Source: Sarocladium kiliense (Eukaryota; Ascomycota; Sordariomycetes; Hypocreales; Sarocladiaceae). From it: a stretch of DNA of 64,000 bases. A model generated the notes under the pieces. The model saw nothing but the letters and a program-made list of their open reading frames with translations. It was not told the DNA's origin and did no database searches. Of the stretch, positions 22,998 to 34,993 are shown in pieces; positions within the stretch are counted from its first letter, which is position 1, and each line of letters opens with the position of its first letter. The stretch spans positions 248,001 through 312,000 of the forward strand of contig JAUZTG010000004.1 of assembly GCA_030734395.1 (NCBI GenBank), in the 5' to 3' direction. A program made the translations under genes and the position numbers.

Positions 22998-25773
22998 TCA
23001 CTCATCGGTATCAGACTCAGTAGTGCAACTTTCCCAATCAGACTCGTCGATTTCCTCTTGGCACCGATGACAAAGCCCATCTCCGTTGTACGTCTCATTT
23101 TCTTCTTCGTCGCCTGCGTCCCGGGGTTGAAGTGGTGGCCATGGCTCGTCATCCCAGTATGGACAAAGATGCTCGCGTCCCTTCCAAAGGGATTCGAATA
23201 CATCTCTTGTGTAAACACCGGCATACCTCGCCCTTCTCTGATACTTTCTGCGGACCTTGAAAAGCTCTTCGGTCTTGTAGCCATGTAGCGAAAGGCACGA
23301 ATCCCAGAGATCTCCACGATAGCTTCCGATGTCCCTGCCCCGCCTATCTTGTTCAATGGGGAACCAACAGTCTGCCAGTCTAGCGCAGCGAAAGTAGGCG
23401 AAGTCGAAAGCGGTGAGTCCGCAAGACCCCATTGGCACGTTAGGGTCGGCCCCAAGCTCAAGCAATGTAGCAAGAGCTTCCTGTTCTCGAATATACCACG
23501 GTTGATGTCCCGCATCATAGCCAATTTTCCTGAGTAATGTGTGGAGGCTCGTTTCTCCAGCCTTGTCCGTGCCATTAACATCGAAACCGAGCTTCATGAT
23601 AGCTGTGATGTTTGATGCCCGAGCTCCTTGTCCTGAATTAAAGCAGCAGCTATGAAGCATGGAATCTCCCCAACGACGACCTCGGTCGTTCAAGATAGCA
23701 TCTAGTGTAGCGCCGCCATTTGAGATTGCTCGGCGACTCATCACAAGAAAGTCCTACATATTGGTTAAACCAGACACGAAGCGGTGTCTCTATTCCATGA
23801 CTTACGTCTTCTAGTCCTCCACCTGTGAGTGCTCTAAGAAGGGACTCTGACTCAGAGTCGACGTCGAGAAGGGGATCGGCGCCAGCATCCAGCATTAGCA
23901 ACCGGCATTCTCTAACAGCGCGCCATTATGTCGCAGACATTTCATCGTCATTCCACTCCCAATTTATCGGAGATCTATTGTTGTCAGTGGTGAGGCATCT
24001 AAGTACTTCACACCGCTCTACTAACACCCTGAACATCATGTCGTCATCATAACGCTTAACACCAACATGATCAACATCTAGTTTCTCTTCGAGTAAGAAT
24101 TTACACACTTCTGGTTGCTGTGTAGAGTACTATCCACATTTAGTTCCCTCATGTTCTAGAACCTCGACAGGGAATCTTGTCGACAACTGATTGAAGCACT
24201 TACGCAAAGCAGAGACGACCCCCACTCGTCATGGTCGCGCAGTGTAAATTCTCCTCGTTGGAGGCACTCGCGGAGCTCTTGTAGTCTTCCTTGCTGTACA
24301 AGCTCGAAGACCAGCGAGCCAGGCCGCCTGATGCAGTTTACAGCAAGGTGTGAGATAGACCTAGAGTAGTCATTCTGGAGACGCCGAATCACGTTCGTCG
24401 CATTGAGCATGATAGGTTGTGCACGATTGTTGCCGACGAACGTAACAGTTGTTCTATGTTCTGTCAATATCGCTGGTTCCAATTCTGATCGCTCGACGTT
24501 GCCCCGTGTTATGCAGATATCGCAGTCGGTCCTTCCACAGCTGCATTCCCATGCAGTGCTTCTTTGCCAAAAGGTAAGTGAGCCGCTTTCGAGCTCAATT
24601 GTAGACAGTTGGCTCTCGTTCATGCTGCTGGCCGATGCTGCTATTCGTTGTGCCCGGCGTGATCTCTTAGGTTCTAAAGAGTTGGCATGATTATCTGACC
24701 TAAAACCTTCCTTGACGAGGGCTTACCGTTGCCATTGACCACAAGTGTGTCAGTTGCAAACCGTTTATTGAAACCTTTCAATTTGATATCTATGCTCTTT
24801 ATCGATGCTGTGCATGATGCGCAAATCGAGGAATCAGAGCATAAAGCTTCCATTTCTTGTCCAGCTGCTGCCAGCACCGAAGCGAGATCTTCGATTATTG
24901 AAGAGCAGTCTTGTTCGCTGTTCTCAAAGGTCTGATACGTTCGTTCTTTCTCCGTCACGAGGCATTTCAGTCGGCCTAAGCTAGCTTCCAGACTCTCGCG
25001 AATTCTCGGCGGGCAAGTGTCGTTCGACTCCGGCGCTTTGTTAGGTCTGATAGAATTGCCCTCGTCATCAACTTCACCGATGACGCCCGATCCACGGGAC
25101 CTGTTGTCGACGACATTAATGTGCAGGCTTTCCATGATTGCAGATAGCATATCTCGCATTACCGCGGCTTCAGGCGCGGATATGCTAGCGGAGTCGCGAG
25201 CTTGCATGGTGCCTTCGATTGATGCTAGTCGCTGTTCGATAGCCTCGACCGTTGTATGAGTCTGAGCAAAGCTCTGGCGCACTTTCACGAGGTCCTCTCT
25301 TATCTGTAGCGCGGTTGTACTATAATTTGATTAGTCTCTCTGGTATTAAGCATGTCCTGCCGTTCTATTTCTTGCCTGGTGAAGCTACTTAGCCTGATGT
25401 TCAAGCGGTCGTAATGTAACATTATAGTCGTTTTCATCGAGTCCAATTCCTTCTCGTTTAGGAAGCACTGGAGTCGCTTCCAAAGTTTACCATGTGCAAG
25501 CTCTCCAGGGGTCGCTTGGAGTTCCATCAGCTTGTCGCCAAAGATACGAAGCTCCTCAATACCGCGTCTGGCATCGTTCTGAAGACACTGGTCGGATAAC
25601 GCCGCGGGAGACTTCGCTATACGGTCAAGGATGTTGACGAGCTTGAGTACGGCGTCAGCAGTTTCCTTGACGTTTCTGGGGCCATCTCTGACGGCAGCGA
25701 GAGTATTGTGAGTGTTCTTCGCTGTAGCAAGGGCGAAAGTGATGAAGGCAAGAGCGCTTGCACCGGCTTCCAT
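22998..25773 (-). CDS. Helo-like N-terminal / ankyrin-repeat protein with an in-frame stop
   Basis: Reconstructed exons are 25321-25773, 24727-25273, 24204-24673, 23806-24129 and 22998-23753. The N-terminal ~150 residues (MEAGASALAFITFALATAK...) resemble the Helo-like/STAND N-terminal domain of fungal NLR-type proteins. A coiled-coil-rich middle follows (EAIEQRLASIE; Cys pairs CSSI and CASC), then ankyrin repeats (LRECLQRGEF, EVCKFLLEEKLDVDHVGV, LLMLDAGADPLLD, ALATLLELGADPNVP) and an acidic tail. In exon 4 a TAA at 23926-23928 interrupts an otherwise continuous frame: ankyrin-like sequence carries on directly after it. Read through, the product would be about 849 residues; stopped, about 557. 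A 102-base alternative intron (23912-24013) could remove the stop, but its donor is poor. The exon 1/2 junction is the least certain. Confidence 0.65.
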
Positions 25774-27453
25774 AATGGAGATTACTCGCGCTAAGCGTAG
25801 CTAGATTGGCACGGGTTTGAAGATGCGTAGATTGTAGATGTAGCTGGTGATGAACATGGTGAGGGGGTTCATGACTGCCTAAATCCAGCCTGACCGGATT
25901 GGTTGTTGGGTTTCTCTGGTCCAGGCTCAGCCTCACCACGCTCCTCAACCATTTGTCACAGCGCTTATCAGGCAGAGACCTGCTGGGCTTAGTGCCACGG
26001 TTGTTAAACGCTGAGAAACTCGCCTTCTTCACTCGCACTCACAGTCATGTGACCAGGCAGAGCCAACAGCACCTTTTGCATCTGCTTATTTGTAACGTTG
26101 GGCTTGTTCAGAGAGTGAAGTTCAACTTAGCCGGGGCTACAGTGTAAATTGAAGCAGAGGGACTGGAAATTCACACTTGAATAAATTGTTACTCTGAACC
26201 GTTGAGGCCGACTGCTGCTGTTCTAGGTGGGAGGCTCTGCGCAGCCAGCACAAGTTCTTCTCAATTATTCGCAGAATACTCTCTTAATTGCGGTTTCGAC
26301 ATTTCCTCTGGGATATAATGTCACCAGTCAGCCAGTCGCCCGATCTCTGTATCGCAATGCCCGACTGGGCTAATTGTCCTTTTCCATTCGATTCAACATA
26401 GTCCGCGGGGAACTAAGGAGTTCCCGCATTCAGCGTTCTGTGAAAGGGTTCCGATATTATGCTAACGACGCCACATGGTGATACTCAGCTCTTCGCTGCG
26501 GCCAAGACCCTCTTATGCTTAAGGCTCCTGTAGCCGAAAGGCTGGTGCTTCAGTGTAGCAGGGGTCCTTTGGAGACATAGCCGTCGGCATTGGGGCGGCT
26601 CGGATCCACCAGGGCACCATCGGGTTGCTGCTTTGGTCTTACTCTTGGTTCTCGGCTCTCGTCAATTGTTGCTGTGCAAGTTGTAAGAGTGTATCTTCAC
26701 CACACCGAACCTTTCGAAGGGCTTTGGTTTATCCTGCCAGCATTAGCTGCTAGCCGAGCTCCAGCTTCGGGACCTCTCGCTTCGCTTAAGCGCTTTCTCG
26801 GCGCCGTCACCGTCTCTTATGCCTAGGACAACTCGAGATCTCCACTGCAGACTCCTCAGTAGGGCCGAGGGTGCTCCAAGCTTGTGATCACTTGCATGGT
26901 TCATGATTCACTCAACCCGGCTAACACCGCGTGGTTCCCCATTGTTAAGAACAACCTTATTCGCCTGGTGTGGCTGCCCCGGACTCTCTAGCTCTGCACC
27001 CCGCCCCGAAACATTGCCAATTGGATGATAGACCCGCTTGATTCCGAAGCTTACTACCACGGCGAACCCAAGATCACGGTAGAAAAATAGCCACCCGAAG
27101 CCAAGTGCCGGTCGAAGTGAGGAGAACCGCCCAGACCTCAACCTCCTCTTAGACAGCTACACGGTCCTTAGCGTGGATATATAGCCCCGTTAGTACTTAT
27201 ATCGGTCCGAATGCCCTTCCACTGCCCCAAGAAAGACGTTTGCAAGTTCCGGGGTTTCTCCAGAGATGATCGCGAGATGAAGTGCTGCACAGGTTGTCGG
27301 TCCTCTGGGGTTGGCAGTGGTAGCTGACGGCCTACTTAAAGGGCATGCTATCTCGGGCACTATGAAGGGATGGATGGTTCCGAAGCTGTTCTAGACATCC
27401 AACCTCATCCGTCCTCCTATGACTTTAGGCGCTCGCGATTCCTTGTTGCTGCC
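25774..27453. other. Long intergenic region without a recognised gene
   Basis: About 1.7 kb between the ankyrin gene and the GH3 gene. Several short ORFs (26590-26826, 26908-27141) lack any known motif. The right end should contain the GH3 promoter. Confidence 0.35.
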
Positions 27454-29394
27454 ATGACTCGTTTCCTTGCCATTGTGTTGGCCGGTCTTGCCTTGACCAA
27501 TGTTGGCCAAGCAGCGCCTTCAAAGCTAGAAAGAAGAGCTGCGCTTCTGTCTCGACAGTCCTCAGATGGAAGTACTCCGATATACAGGAACTCCACACGA
27601 TGTGTCGATGACCGTGTGGAGGACCTCCTGTCTCGCATGACGCTGGAGGAGAAAGCTGGTCAAATGTTCCAGAACTCTCTCACCCTCGGTACCAACTTCA
27701 CCATGCCCCAAGCCGGCCGTGATCCCGAGGCACCTAATGGAAGGTATGGCATCAAGGAGCTCATTGTCGACAACTTCATGTCCCACTTCAATGTCCGTGG
27801 TCCAGTGGATGACCCTGGTGCCGTTGCCGAATGGATCAACAGTGTGCAGGAGCTCGCCCTTGAGACAAGACTCGGCATCCCCGTCAGCATCTCAAGCGAT
27901 CCGCGCCATCACTACTCTCAATTCGAAGGCGCCACTATCGGAGCTGGAGGCTTCTCCCGCTTCCCCGAGACTATCGGAATGGCAGCTATCCGAGACCTTG
28001 CGCTGGTACGACAGATGGCCGACATCGCACGTGAGGAATACGTCGCTGTCGGTATCCGCGGTGCTCTGCATCCCCAGGTTGACCTTTCCACCGAGCCACG
28101 TTGGGCACGCATTTACGGAGGTTGGGGTGAGGATGCCCACCTTACCTCAGAAATGGTTGTCGAGTACATCAAGGGCTTCCAGGGAGAGACCCTCGGTCCT
28201 TACAGCGTTACAACAGTTACCAAACATTTCCCAGGAGGTGGTGCCATGGAGAACGGCGAGGACAGCCATTTCCCTAACGGCAAGAACCAGACCTACCCCG
28301 GTAGAAACATGGACTATCACCTGATCCCCTTCCGCGCTGCGTTCGAGGCTGGTGCGAGACAAATTATGCCATACTACTCCCGGCCTATCGGCACTGAGTG
28401 GGAGGAGGTTGGATTCTCATTCAACAAGCAGGTCGTCACGGACCTTCTGCGGACTGAGATGGGCTTCGAAGGAATTGTCGTCACCGACTGGGGATTGGTG
28501 ACTGACTCCAACATGGGTGAGCTCCTGTTCCCTGCCCGTGCTTGGGGCATGGAAGAAGCCTCAGAGGAGGAGCGCGCGTTCCGCATTCTCGACGCTGGCT
28601 GCGATCAGTTCGGTGGTGAGAACCGCTTCAAGCTGATTATCGACCTCGTCCGCTCTGGTCGCATCTCTGAGGAACGCCTCGATGTGTCGGTGCGCAAGCT
28701 GCTGAAGGAGAAGTTCCTCCTCGGTCTCTTTGACAACCCTTTCGCTGACCCTGATGCTGCGAACGCCGTCGTTGGCAACCCGTACTTTATGCGCGTTGGA
28801 GAGATTGCCCAAAGGCGATCTTTCACGCTCCTGACCAACGAGGATGACCGCCTCCCGATGCGCAATCTTGCGTCTGAGACCAAGATCTACGTCGAGGGTA
28901 TCAATGCTACACTCGTCGAAGCTCGTGGTTTCACCGTCGTCGATACACCCGAAGAGGCCCAGCTTGCGTTACTCCGCCTACAGGGACCTTATGATCCCCG
29001 TAACGGTACACTCGAAGGTATCTTTGGCTACCAGCAAGGCACTCTGGAGTTCGAGGACGAAGAGAAGGAGCGCCAGGCTGCTGTATACTCTGCCGTCCCG
29101 ACCATCGTCGACATCAACATTGTCCGTCCAGTAGCCTTCCCTGAAGTTGTGGAGCAGGCCGCTGCAGTGATGGCGAGCTACGGATCTGGCGACGACGCTT
29201 TTCTAGATGTTGTACTCGGCATTGCGGAGCCAGAGGGCAAGCTGCCGTTTGATCTGGTGCGCTCGAATGAGGCGGCTGAGGCACAGATGGAGGATGTGCC
29301 ATTTGACAGCAGGGATCCCCTCTTCAAATTTGGGCACGGACTCAGGTACAAGAGTCTCTGCAAGGACGGGCAGGATAGTGGAAAGTGTCAATAG
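27454..29394 (+). CDS. Secreted glycoside hydrolase family 3 enzyme
   Basis: Intronless, 646 residues from the ATG at 27454, which opens a clear signal peptide (MTRFLAIVLAGLALTNVGQA) followed by a KLERR processing-like site. The open frame starts further upstream at 27370, but that would bury the signal peptide. The GH3 N-terminal barrel has RVEDLLSRMTLEEKAGQM near residue 60, KHFPGGG, and the nucleophile motif VVTDWG with Asp near residue 345. The C-terminal alpha/beta-sandwich and a final GHGLRY follow. Sequence such as PVSISSDPRHH, with the extended PQVDLSTEPRWARIYGGWGE region split by position, is seen in fungal beta-glucosidase/xylosidase-like GH3 groups. It probably releases glucose or xylose from plant glycans or glycosides outside the cell. 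Confidence 0.9.
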   Translation: MTRFLAIVLAGLALTNVGQAAPSKLERRAALLSRQSSDGSTPIYRNSTRCVDDRVEDLLSRMTLEEKAGQMFQNSLTLGTNFTMPQAGRDPEAPNGRYGIKELIVDNFMSHFNVRGPVDDPGAVAEWINSVQELALETRLGIPVSISSDPRHHYSQFEGATIGAGGFSRFPETIGMAAIRDLALVRQMADIAREEYVAVGIRGALHPQVDLSTEPRWARIYGGWGEDAHLTSEMVVEYIKGFQGETLGPYSVTTVTKHFPGGGAMENGEDSHFPNGKNQTYPGRNMDYHLIPFRAAFEAGARQIMPYYSRPIGTEWEEVGFSFNKQVVTDLLRTEMGFEGIVVTDWGLVTDSNMGELLFPARAWGMEEASEEERAFRILDAGCDQFGGENRFKLIIDLVRSGRISEERLDVSVRKLLKEKFLLGLFDNPFADPDAANAVVGNPYFMRVGEIAQRRSFTLLTNEDDRLPMRNLASETKIYVEGINATLVEARGFTVVDTPEEAQLALLRLQGPYDPRNGTLEGIFGYQQGTLEFEDEEKERQAAVYSAVPTIVDINIVRPVAFPEVVEQAAAVMASYGSGDDAFLDVVLGIAEPEGKLPFDLVRSNEAAEAQMEDVPFDSRDPLFKFGHGLRYKSLCKDGQDSGKCQ

Positions 29395-30047
29395 GCTCAG
29401 GGTCGAGTGAAATAAGACGTCATGTAACCTGACGGCGGCGATCCTTGAATATTCCGTGTCCTTACCCGTGTCCTTGATAAGTTCTGGATCAGGTGCTATG
29501 CCACCATGTACTCTTAACCTGAAGCAAGGGCTGTGGGAACACCAAATCATGGGCAATGAAACTGCGTGCGGTCCGGTATGAACAGTGACGGCGACAAGCA
29601 TGATTTCTGACTTTCTCCTAACAGTATTCGAGGTGCTTCAACGGTGAGGCATCTCTGGAAACCGGGACTGAGCTCCGTCAGGCGAAATGATAGTCTCTTT
29701 GGAGGCGTAGTTGTTCGTAATCCATCATTCTGCGCCGTGGGATTTCCACTTTCGCTTCAACTGAAAACTCATCGCTGCTATTGCAAAAGTCTGAGAAGCG
29801 AGAGAGCAGAAGCCCAAGGTCGGAACGGCACCGGGTCAACCAATCGAGAAAGCAAGAACTCTTCTGAGGGTCTCAATCTCACGAGACTGACATACAGATG
29901 CACATTCTCCGTCGATTAAGATCCGAGGAGATATAGTCTCAGAAGGAATGCGAAGAAACTATCTTCGGTCGAAGTGACTTTCAGGCTCTCTCTGTCTAGG
30001 GACTTCTCACCTCAAGGTGTGGTGGATGGTCCATTCCTTTGGGTCAA
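29395..30047. other. Convergent 3' intergenic region
   Basis: Between the tail-to-tail GH3 and amino-acid transporter genes. No coding signal. Confidence 0.35.
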
Positions 30048-31945
30048 CTATGTGCAGCTGAATGGACTCCCTACATCGCCGGTTTTGTAGGCCTCCACAA
30101 TACTTTGAATCGTGGTAGTAGTGCCTCCGATTGTCATAAACAGGCCCAAGACCACCGTAAACATATGGAGATAGCATATGCACCTCTTCGCCCAGCTGGT
30201 CTGGCGAACCTCCCAATCCATGTACAGTCCCATCCAGGCAGGAATAACCAACTGTGTAAATGTGAGAAAGGTCTGCGGTATGAAAGAAAGAGTGTTTGGT
30301 TTGAGTGGGACGTACGCAAGTGGGAGCCAAGCAAAGCGAGCCATTCAATCCAATAAGGTAGCTGAAGAAAGGGACAGCTCCCGCGCAAATGAATGCGAGT
30401 GAGCTGATCCCGATTGTGGAACCTCTGAGTACCCATGTTAGCCATGCTGTAATCGACACCGTCAGTTCATTTACTTACAGCCATACAGCCCAGTGAATGA
30501 AACTGTGGTTCTGCAGGTGCTCAGAGTCGCGAAGAATACGAACGAACAACTGGGACATCGTTAGCAAGGCAATGCGTCGATTAATTCTATCATCTGACTG
30601 ACCGTCTTGGCAGCTAGGTGAACCCAGAGCGTGCAGGTCATAATGAAACCTGGGATAGAAATACCGTAGGCAATCTTCATAAGAAGGCCTCCAGCGCTGC
30701 CCAATGCAGGGCTTGCAACGTACTGGCCGCAGTATCTGGATTTGTGGTCAGCTAGGGTCTCTGAGTGTAAGAGGGATGAACGGCTTACAGATATACCACA
30801 AGTGAAATCGAGACATAGCATATGATAAGTAAAATCTGGGAGGAAAAGAGGGATTTTGTGAAAGATCTGGGAGCTTTCATCTCGGCGATAACGGGCATGA
30901 ATGTAGGTGTGGATGAGAAGGCCGCTGGGCGAGTTGTCAGCATGTAGTCACTGTCGGATTAGAGTGTGACGCATACCAAAAATATTGACGGTGGCGGTGA
31001 GTCCAGGAGAAAATGCCGGGGCACCGATGGCAATCACATTGATGTCAAATGGTCCCTCTTGAGGTGCTGCAGCAGGTCGATCGACTTGCGTTACTCCGAC
31101 ACTGTGCACGGGGGCCAAACATTAGCAAAGCCTAGGACGTACGGTGCATCGACACTTACACAATGACGAAGACAGCGGTGAACAGTGAGGCAAAACCAAT
31201 CCAAGTGAAGATGGTGAGTTTTCCCAAGGTTTGGATGCTCGCCAGGAGAGCAGTGCAAATAGCAGCAACCAGAGTCCAGACTACTGTGCAGACGTTGTGG
31301 CTGGAGAGAGCCTTGAACCCCTGTGCTAGGCCGATAAAGCCGGCCCCGGATGCTAGCCTGGTAAATGTAAGCTATTGGTATTATTTTGGTTCTGTTGAGG
31401 CTGAGTGGTTGTTTACTTACGTCCAGGCCACGATGAACAACCCCCCTGCGACTTCACGGAGGACAGGACCGCCAACCTTACCAGCTGCATCGGCAATGTT
31501 GTGAATCCCAGCATATCGCATCCGGAAGACGTACATGATATAAGCATAGTCTAGACCGAGATTAGTTCTCAAACTCGCAGAAGTCCTTTGGTGCCAGATC
31601 GTACAAGTAGTCAGAGCGCCCCAGGCGAGAAGTACGATGACGCCTGGAACGTAGCCGATAATGTTGAATGTAGCAGGGATTGCCAGGACTCCGGTGGCAA
31701 AGCACAACTTCATGAGGATAACAGCAGCAGGGATCCTAGCGTTTATGTCAGCGCCGTCTCTGTGAGACATTGGCATGTCCGTAATTGCCAGTATGGGGAT
31801 GAGCGTACCATCCCAAGGCGCGATATTCGCCCTGATCAAATACTTCGCCGGGGTTCTCCACGACAAAGCTCTCGCCAGCCTTTTCCAATCGGCCCATGTC
31901 TTTGCGGTCGGTACTGTGAACCGAACCTTCTCTTAGAGATGCCAT
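30048..31945 (-). CDS. AAAP-family amino-acid transporter
   Basis: Plasma-membrane amino-acid permease of the fungal Mtr-like (N-system neutral) group. Ten exons were rebuilt: 31809-31945, 31605-31735, 31421-31550, 31160-31357, 30977-31101, 30789-30924, 30603-30735, 30479-30549, 30316-30424 and 30048-30251. Together they give 457 residues in frame throughout. Visible motifs are the first helix IPAAVILMKLCFATGVLAIP, a YVFRMRYAGIHNIADAAGKVGG segment (split by position), the helix-7 core FMPVIAEMKAP, and LFVRILRDSEHL. About 11 membrane helices are expected. The last intron has two possible acceptors; the distal one was chosen because it restores LVIPAWMGLYMDW after CLAPTC. It is divergent from an acetamidase across a GATA-rich promoter. 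Confidence 0.88.
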
Positions 31946-33034
31946 GACGAGTGGATGGCAGTGTGCTCAAGTACCTTGCCTGAGCTCTTGGTGCGAATTC
32001 CGTCGAGGGAGCAATCCAGGAGTCAAGGTATGAAGGAGGAGGATGTTGAGGGCAGTGAGTGAAGACAACATGATACAGATGGATGATGACGCTTCTATCC
32101 TCTATTCTTATAAGTTATCACAATGTTGAAGAGGGGAGTATCTCTGACGTTACCCCGGATATCAGTTAGTATCGATACCCCGGGCTAAGAAGTGGTGCTA
32201 ACGTTTAGTTCATGTAGCGTTGGCTATGCGAGTGGATACTCCGAGTTGGAGGATCGTCGGGGCTTATCTTCACCATGGGTATTGTTTGGTTGCCCTATCA
32301 GGGCCCTCGCTTCGCTGATATTAGTTGGGGTCCATCTTCTCTCTATCGACATCGGCCCAGCTATTGCTGCATGTCTGTTCCCTATTCCCTGTTGTTAACA
32401 GACAAAGTCTCACCACTTATCTCATCAGAGCGTTTTGGGAGACTTCTAGTTGGGGGTGTTGGAGGTGTTGGAGGCATTAAACGCGGTTCTGCACGCTGAT
32501 GGTGTGTTGCCTCGGGGTAGATTGATTGGAGTTGGGGTCACACGTCGGAGGACTTTACTGGCTCATCTCAATCCATCGGTGATAAGCTTTGAATGCGCAT
32601 GGCTTAGCTTGGAATAGCATGCTCCCTTGTCTCTTATTCTCGATGCTCGATAGGACTCGATTCTGGTTTCGTTTCCGGTAAGCGGGTGAAGTGATAAGGC
32701 TGGGATGTTCCACAAATCCTCATCAAGACTCACGATTACTGGTTCGGATCTTCAGCCCAATTGGAGTCAATTTAACAGCTGCTGTTAGCCTCCACCGTGG
32801 AAGTACTGCTCCAAACTGGCCAGGACTCCATGACTGCCCGACTCCCCGCATCATGGACGGAGCGAAGCGGGAGACTAACTTGCAGAAGCCTGGTGGGCAG
32901 AACTCAGGACATCTCATCACATATATACGATCCTATTGACAACGGGGTCCTTGTTCAGGAGCGAACATTGCATCAGGTCGTCTGGCGAGAAGAAATAATT
33001 GCATCAAAAATCTCCGCCGAGCTGAGAAGAGAAC
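31946..33034. promoter_or_regulatory. Divergent promoter with a cluster of GATA-factor (HGATAR) sites
   Basis: Five HGATAR matches lie between the transporter and amidase starts: 32115-32120 (minus, TGATAA), 32263-32268 and 32416-32421 (minus, GATAAG type), and 32581-32586 and 32693-32698 (plus, TGATAAG). In fungi such sites bind AreA/Nit2, the nitrogen-derepression activator. A TATA-like TATAAG (minus, 32107-32112) precedes the transporter. Binding itself is inferred. Confidence 0.5.
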
Positions 33035-34993
33035 ATGGTAGACTGGCAAACGGCTGCCGCTGAGAAGCGACAGTCCTTGATTGATCTGATCCCGCCTCAG
33101 TGGGTGATCCCCGCTCTGCCTCAAGCCGATGCTCTCAGAGATATCACTGGTGATTTTGTCCATCAGTATTTGACGAAAGACGAAGTGGATGTTACCGAAT
33201 CAGAAGTATCAACTATATTGCGCTGCATTCACGAGGGCAAATGGAAAGCTCGCGATGTAGCTGAGGCCTTTTCCCACCGAGCCGCCTTGGCTCATCAAAT
33301 GGTGAGTCGATTGAGACGGGCTCCCATTTCTCGCTCGCGTGAGTGACCCATTTGCTAAAAGGACCCTGTCATCGGTAGACCAATTGCCTGCATGAGATCT
33401 TCTTCGAGGCAGCTCTGAGCGATGCTCAAGCTCTCGATGAGTACTTTGCAGCGACGGGCAAGCTCAAGGGACCTCTCCACGGCCTGCCAATCAGTCTCAA
33501 AGACCAGTTTCATGTCAAAGGTGTAGAAACAACTATGGGATACGCCGGATGGATTGGAACCTTTGAGGGACAAAAGGGCACAGGTAAAGAAAAGGTTTTC
33601 GAGAGTGAACTGGTACGAGAATTGAGAGACCTCGGCGCCATTCTCTACTGCAAGACCAGCGTTCCCCACACGCTCATGTCAGGTGAAACGATCAACAACA
33701 TTGTCGGTTATGTTCCGAACCCGAAGAACAGACTGCTCTCTGCAGGAGGCAGTTCCGGTGGCGAAGGGGCGCTTCTTGGATTGCGTGGAAGTCCCCTCGG
33801 CGTCGGTACCGACATTGGAGGTAGTGTCAGGTTCCCATCCGCTTTCAACGGCCTTTATGGGCTGAGGCCTTCTAGCGGGAGGCTTCCCTACGAAGGAATG
33901 GCCAACAGTATGGATGGTCAGACCTCTGTCCTTAGCGTTCTGGGGCCCATGTCTCACTCTGTTGACGCTGTCAAGCTGTTCGCTGAAGCTGTGCTTAGCA
34001 AACGGCCATGGCTGCATGACCCAATGGTGGTAGAGCTTCCGTGGCGAGATTCGATCTTCCAGAATGCACTGGACAATTCCAAGCGCTATGTGTTTGGCCT
34101 CCTTACGAATGATGGCTGTGTCTCAGTCCAACCGCCGGTCGCGCGTGCTTTGAAGAAAGTTGCCGACGTTCTCAAGTCACTGGGACACATTGTCGTAGAC
34201 TGGAAGCCTCCTAGCCATGACCGAGCAACGGAAATAGCAGTATGTCTGTCTCGTCCCTTCTTTGAGGTGCTTAGCTGACACCTCTCCAGTCCCGCGCCTA
34301 CACATTGGATGGAGGTCGTGATGTATTCGGTGCTTTTGCACTCTCTGGTGAGCCCATGTCAAACCAGGTCGCACAAACCTTTGGTCGCGAGCAACGTCCC
34401 GAAAGCAGTGCCTCACAGATAGCGGCGCTGAATGTGAAGCGGCGAGAGTACCTGAAGGAGTACATGGATTACTGGAACAGCACATCCGCACTCAACGACC
34501 TGCAGGAGCCTGTGGCGGCGGTGATCGCTCCCGTATCGCCATTCGCAGCACCTTTGCCCGAGAAGTTCAGTTATTATGGTAAGAGAATCCATCCACGGCT
34601 CACCTCCATGTGACGAGTGCCCTCAAGGGGTCAAGAAATCTTGGGCGACGGCTCTGATGAATCGTGGCGCTTAGGGTACGCGACATTCGTAAATGTTCTG
34701 GACTATTCCGCTGTAACGATCCCTACTACAACTTCCGACCGAGATCTCGACGTGTTCGACGACCGTTACGTTCCTATGAACCCCTTGGATGAGGAGGTGT
34801 GGAAGAATTGTTCGTATCCCCAAATCCGAGTGGTGTGCTCTTTCACCTGGATTGTTATCTCAAAGTACTGATTCCCATGCCAGATGATGCGGAAACGTCG
34901 CATGGTACACCGGTTGGCCTGCAACTGATTGGCAGGAGGTTCGAGGAGGAGAAGGTCCTTGGGCTGGCAACAATGATCGCTAAATCTTTGTGA
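33035..34993 (+). CDS. Acetamidase-type amidase (amidase signature family)
   Basis: Hydrolyses amides to carboxylic acid and ammonia. Five exons (33035-33301, 33379-34239, 34290-34578, 34675-34809, 34884-34993) give 553 residues, the usual length for fungal AmdS-like enzymes. The Ser-cisSer-Lys triad is visible: Lys130 in PISLKDQF, Ser214 in AGGSSGGEG and nucleophile Ser238 in GTDIGGSVRFP. The last intron was placed so that VWKNYDAETSHGTPVGLQLIGRR is restored (split by position), which matches the conserved C-terminal region of the family. Its start is divergent from the amino-acid transporter, and GATA sites lie between them, which supports a nitrogen-scavenging role. Confidence 0.93.
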
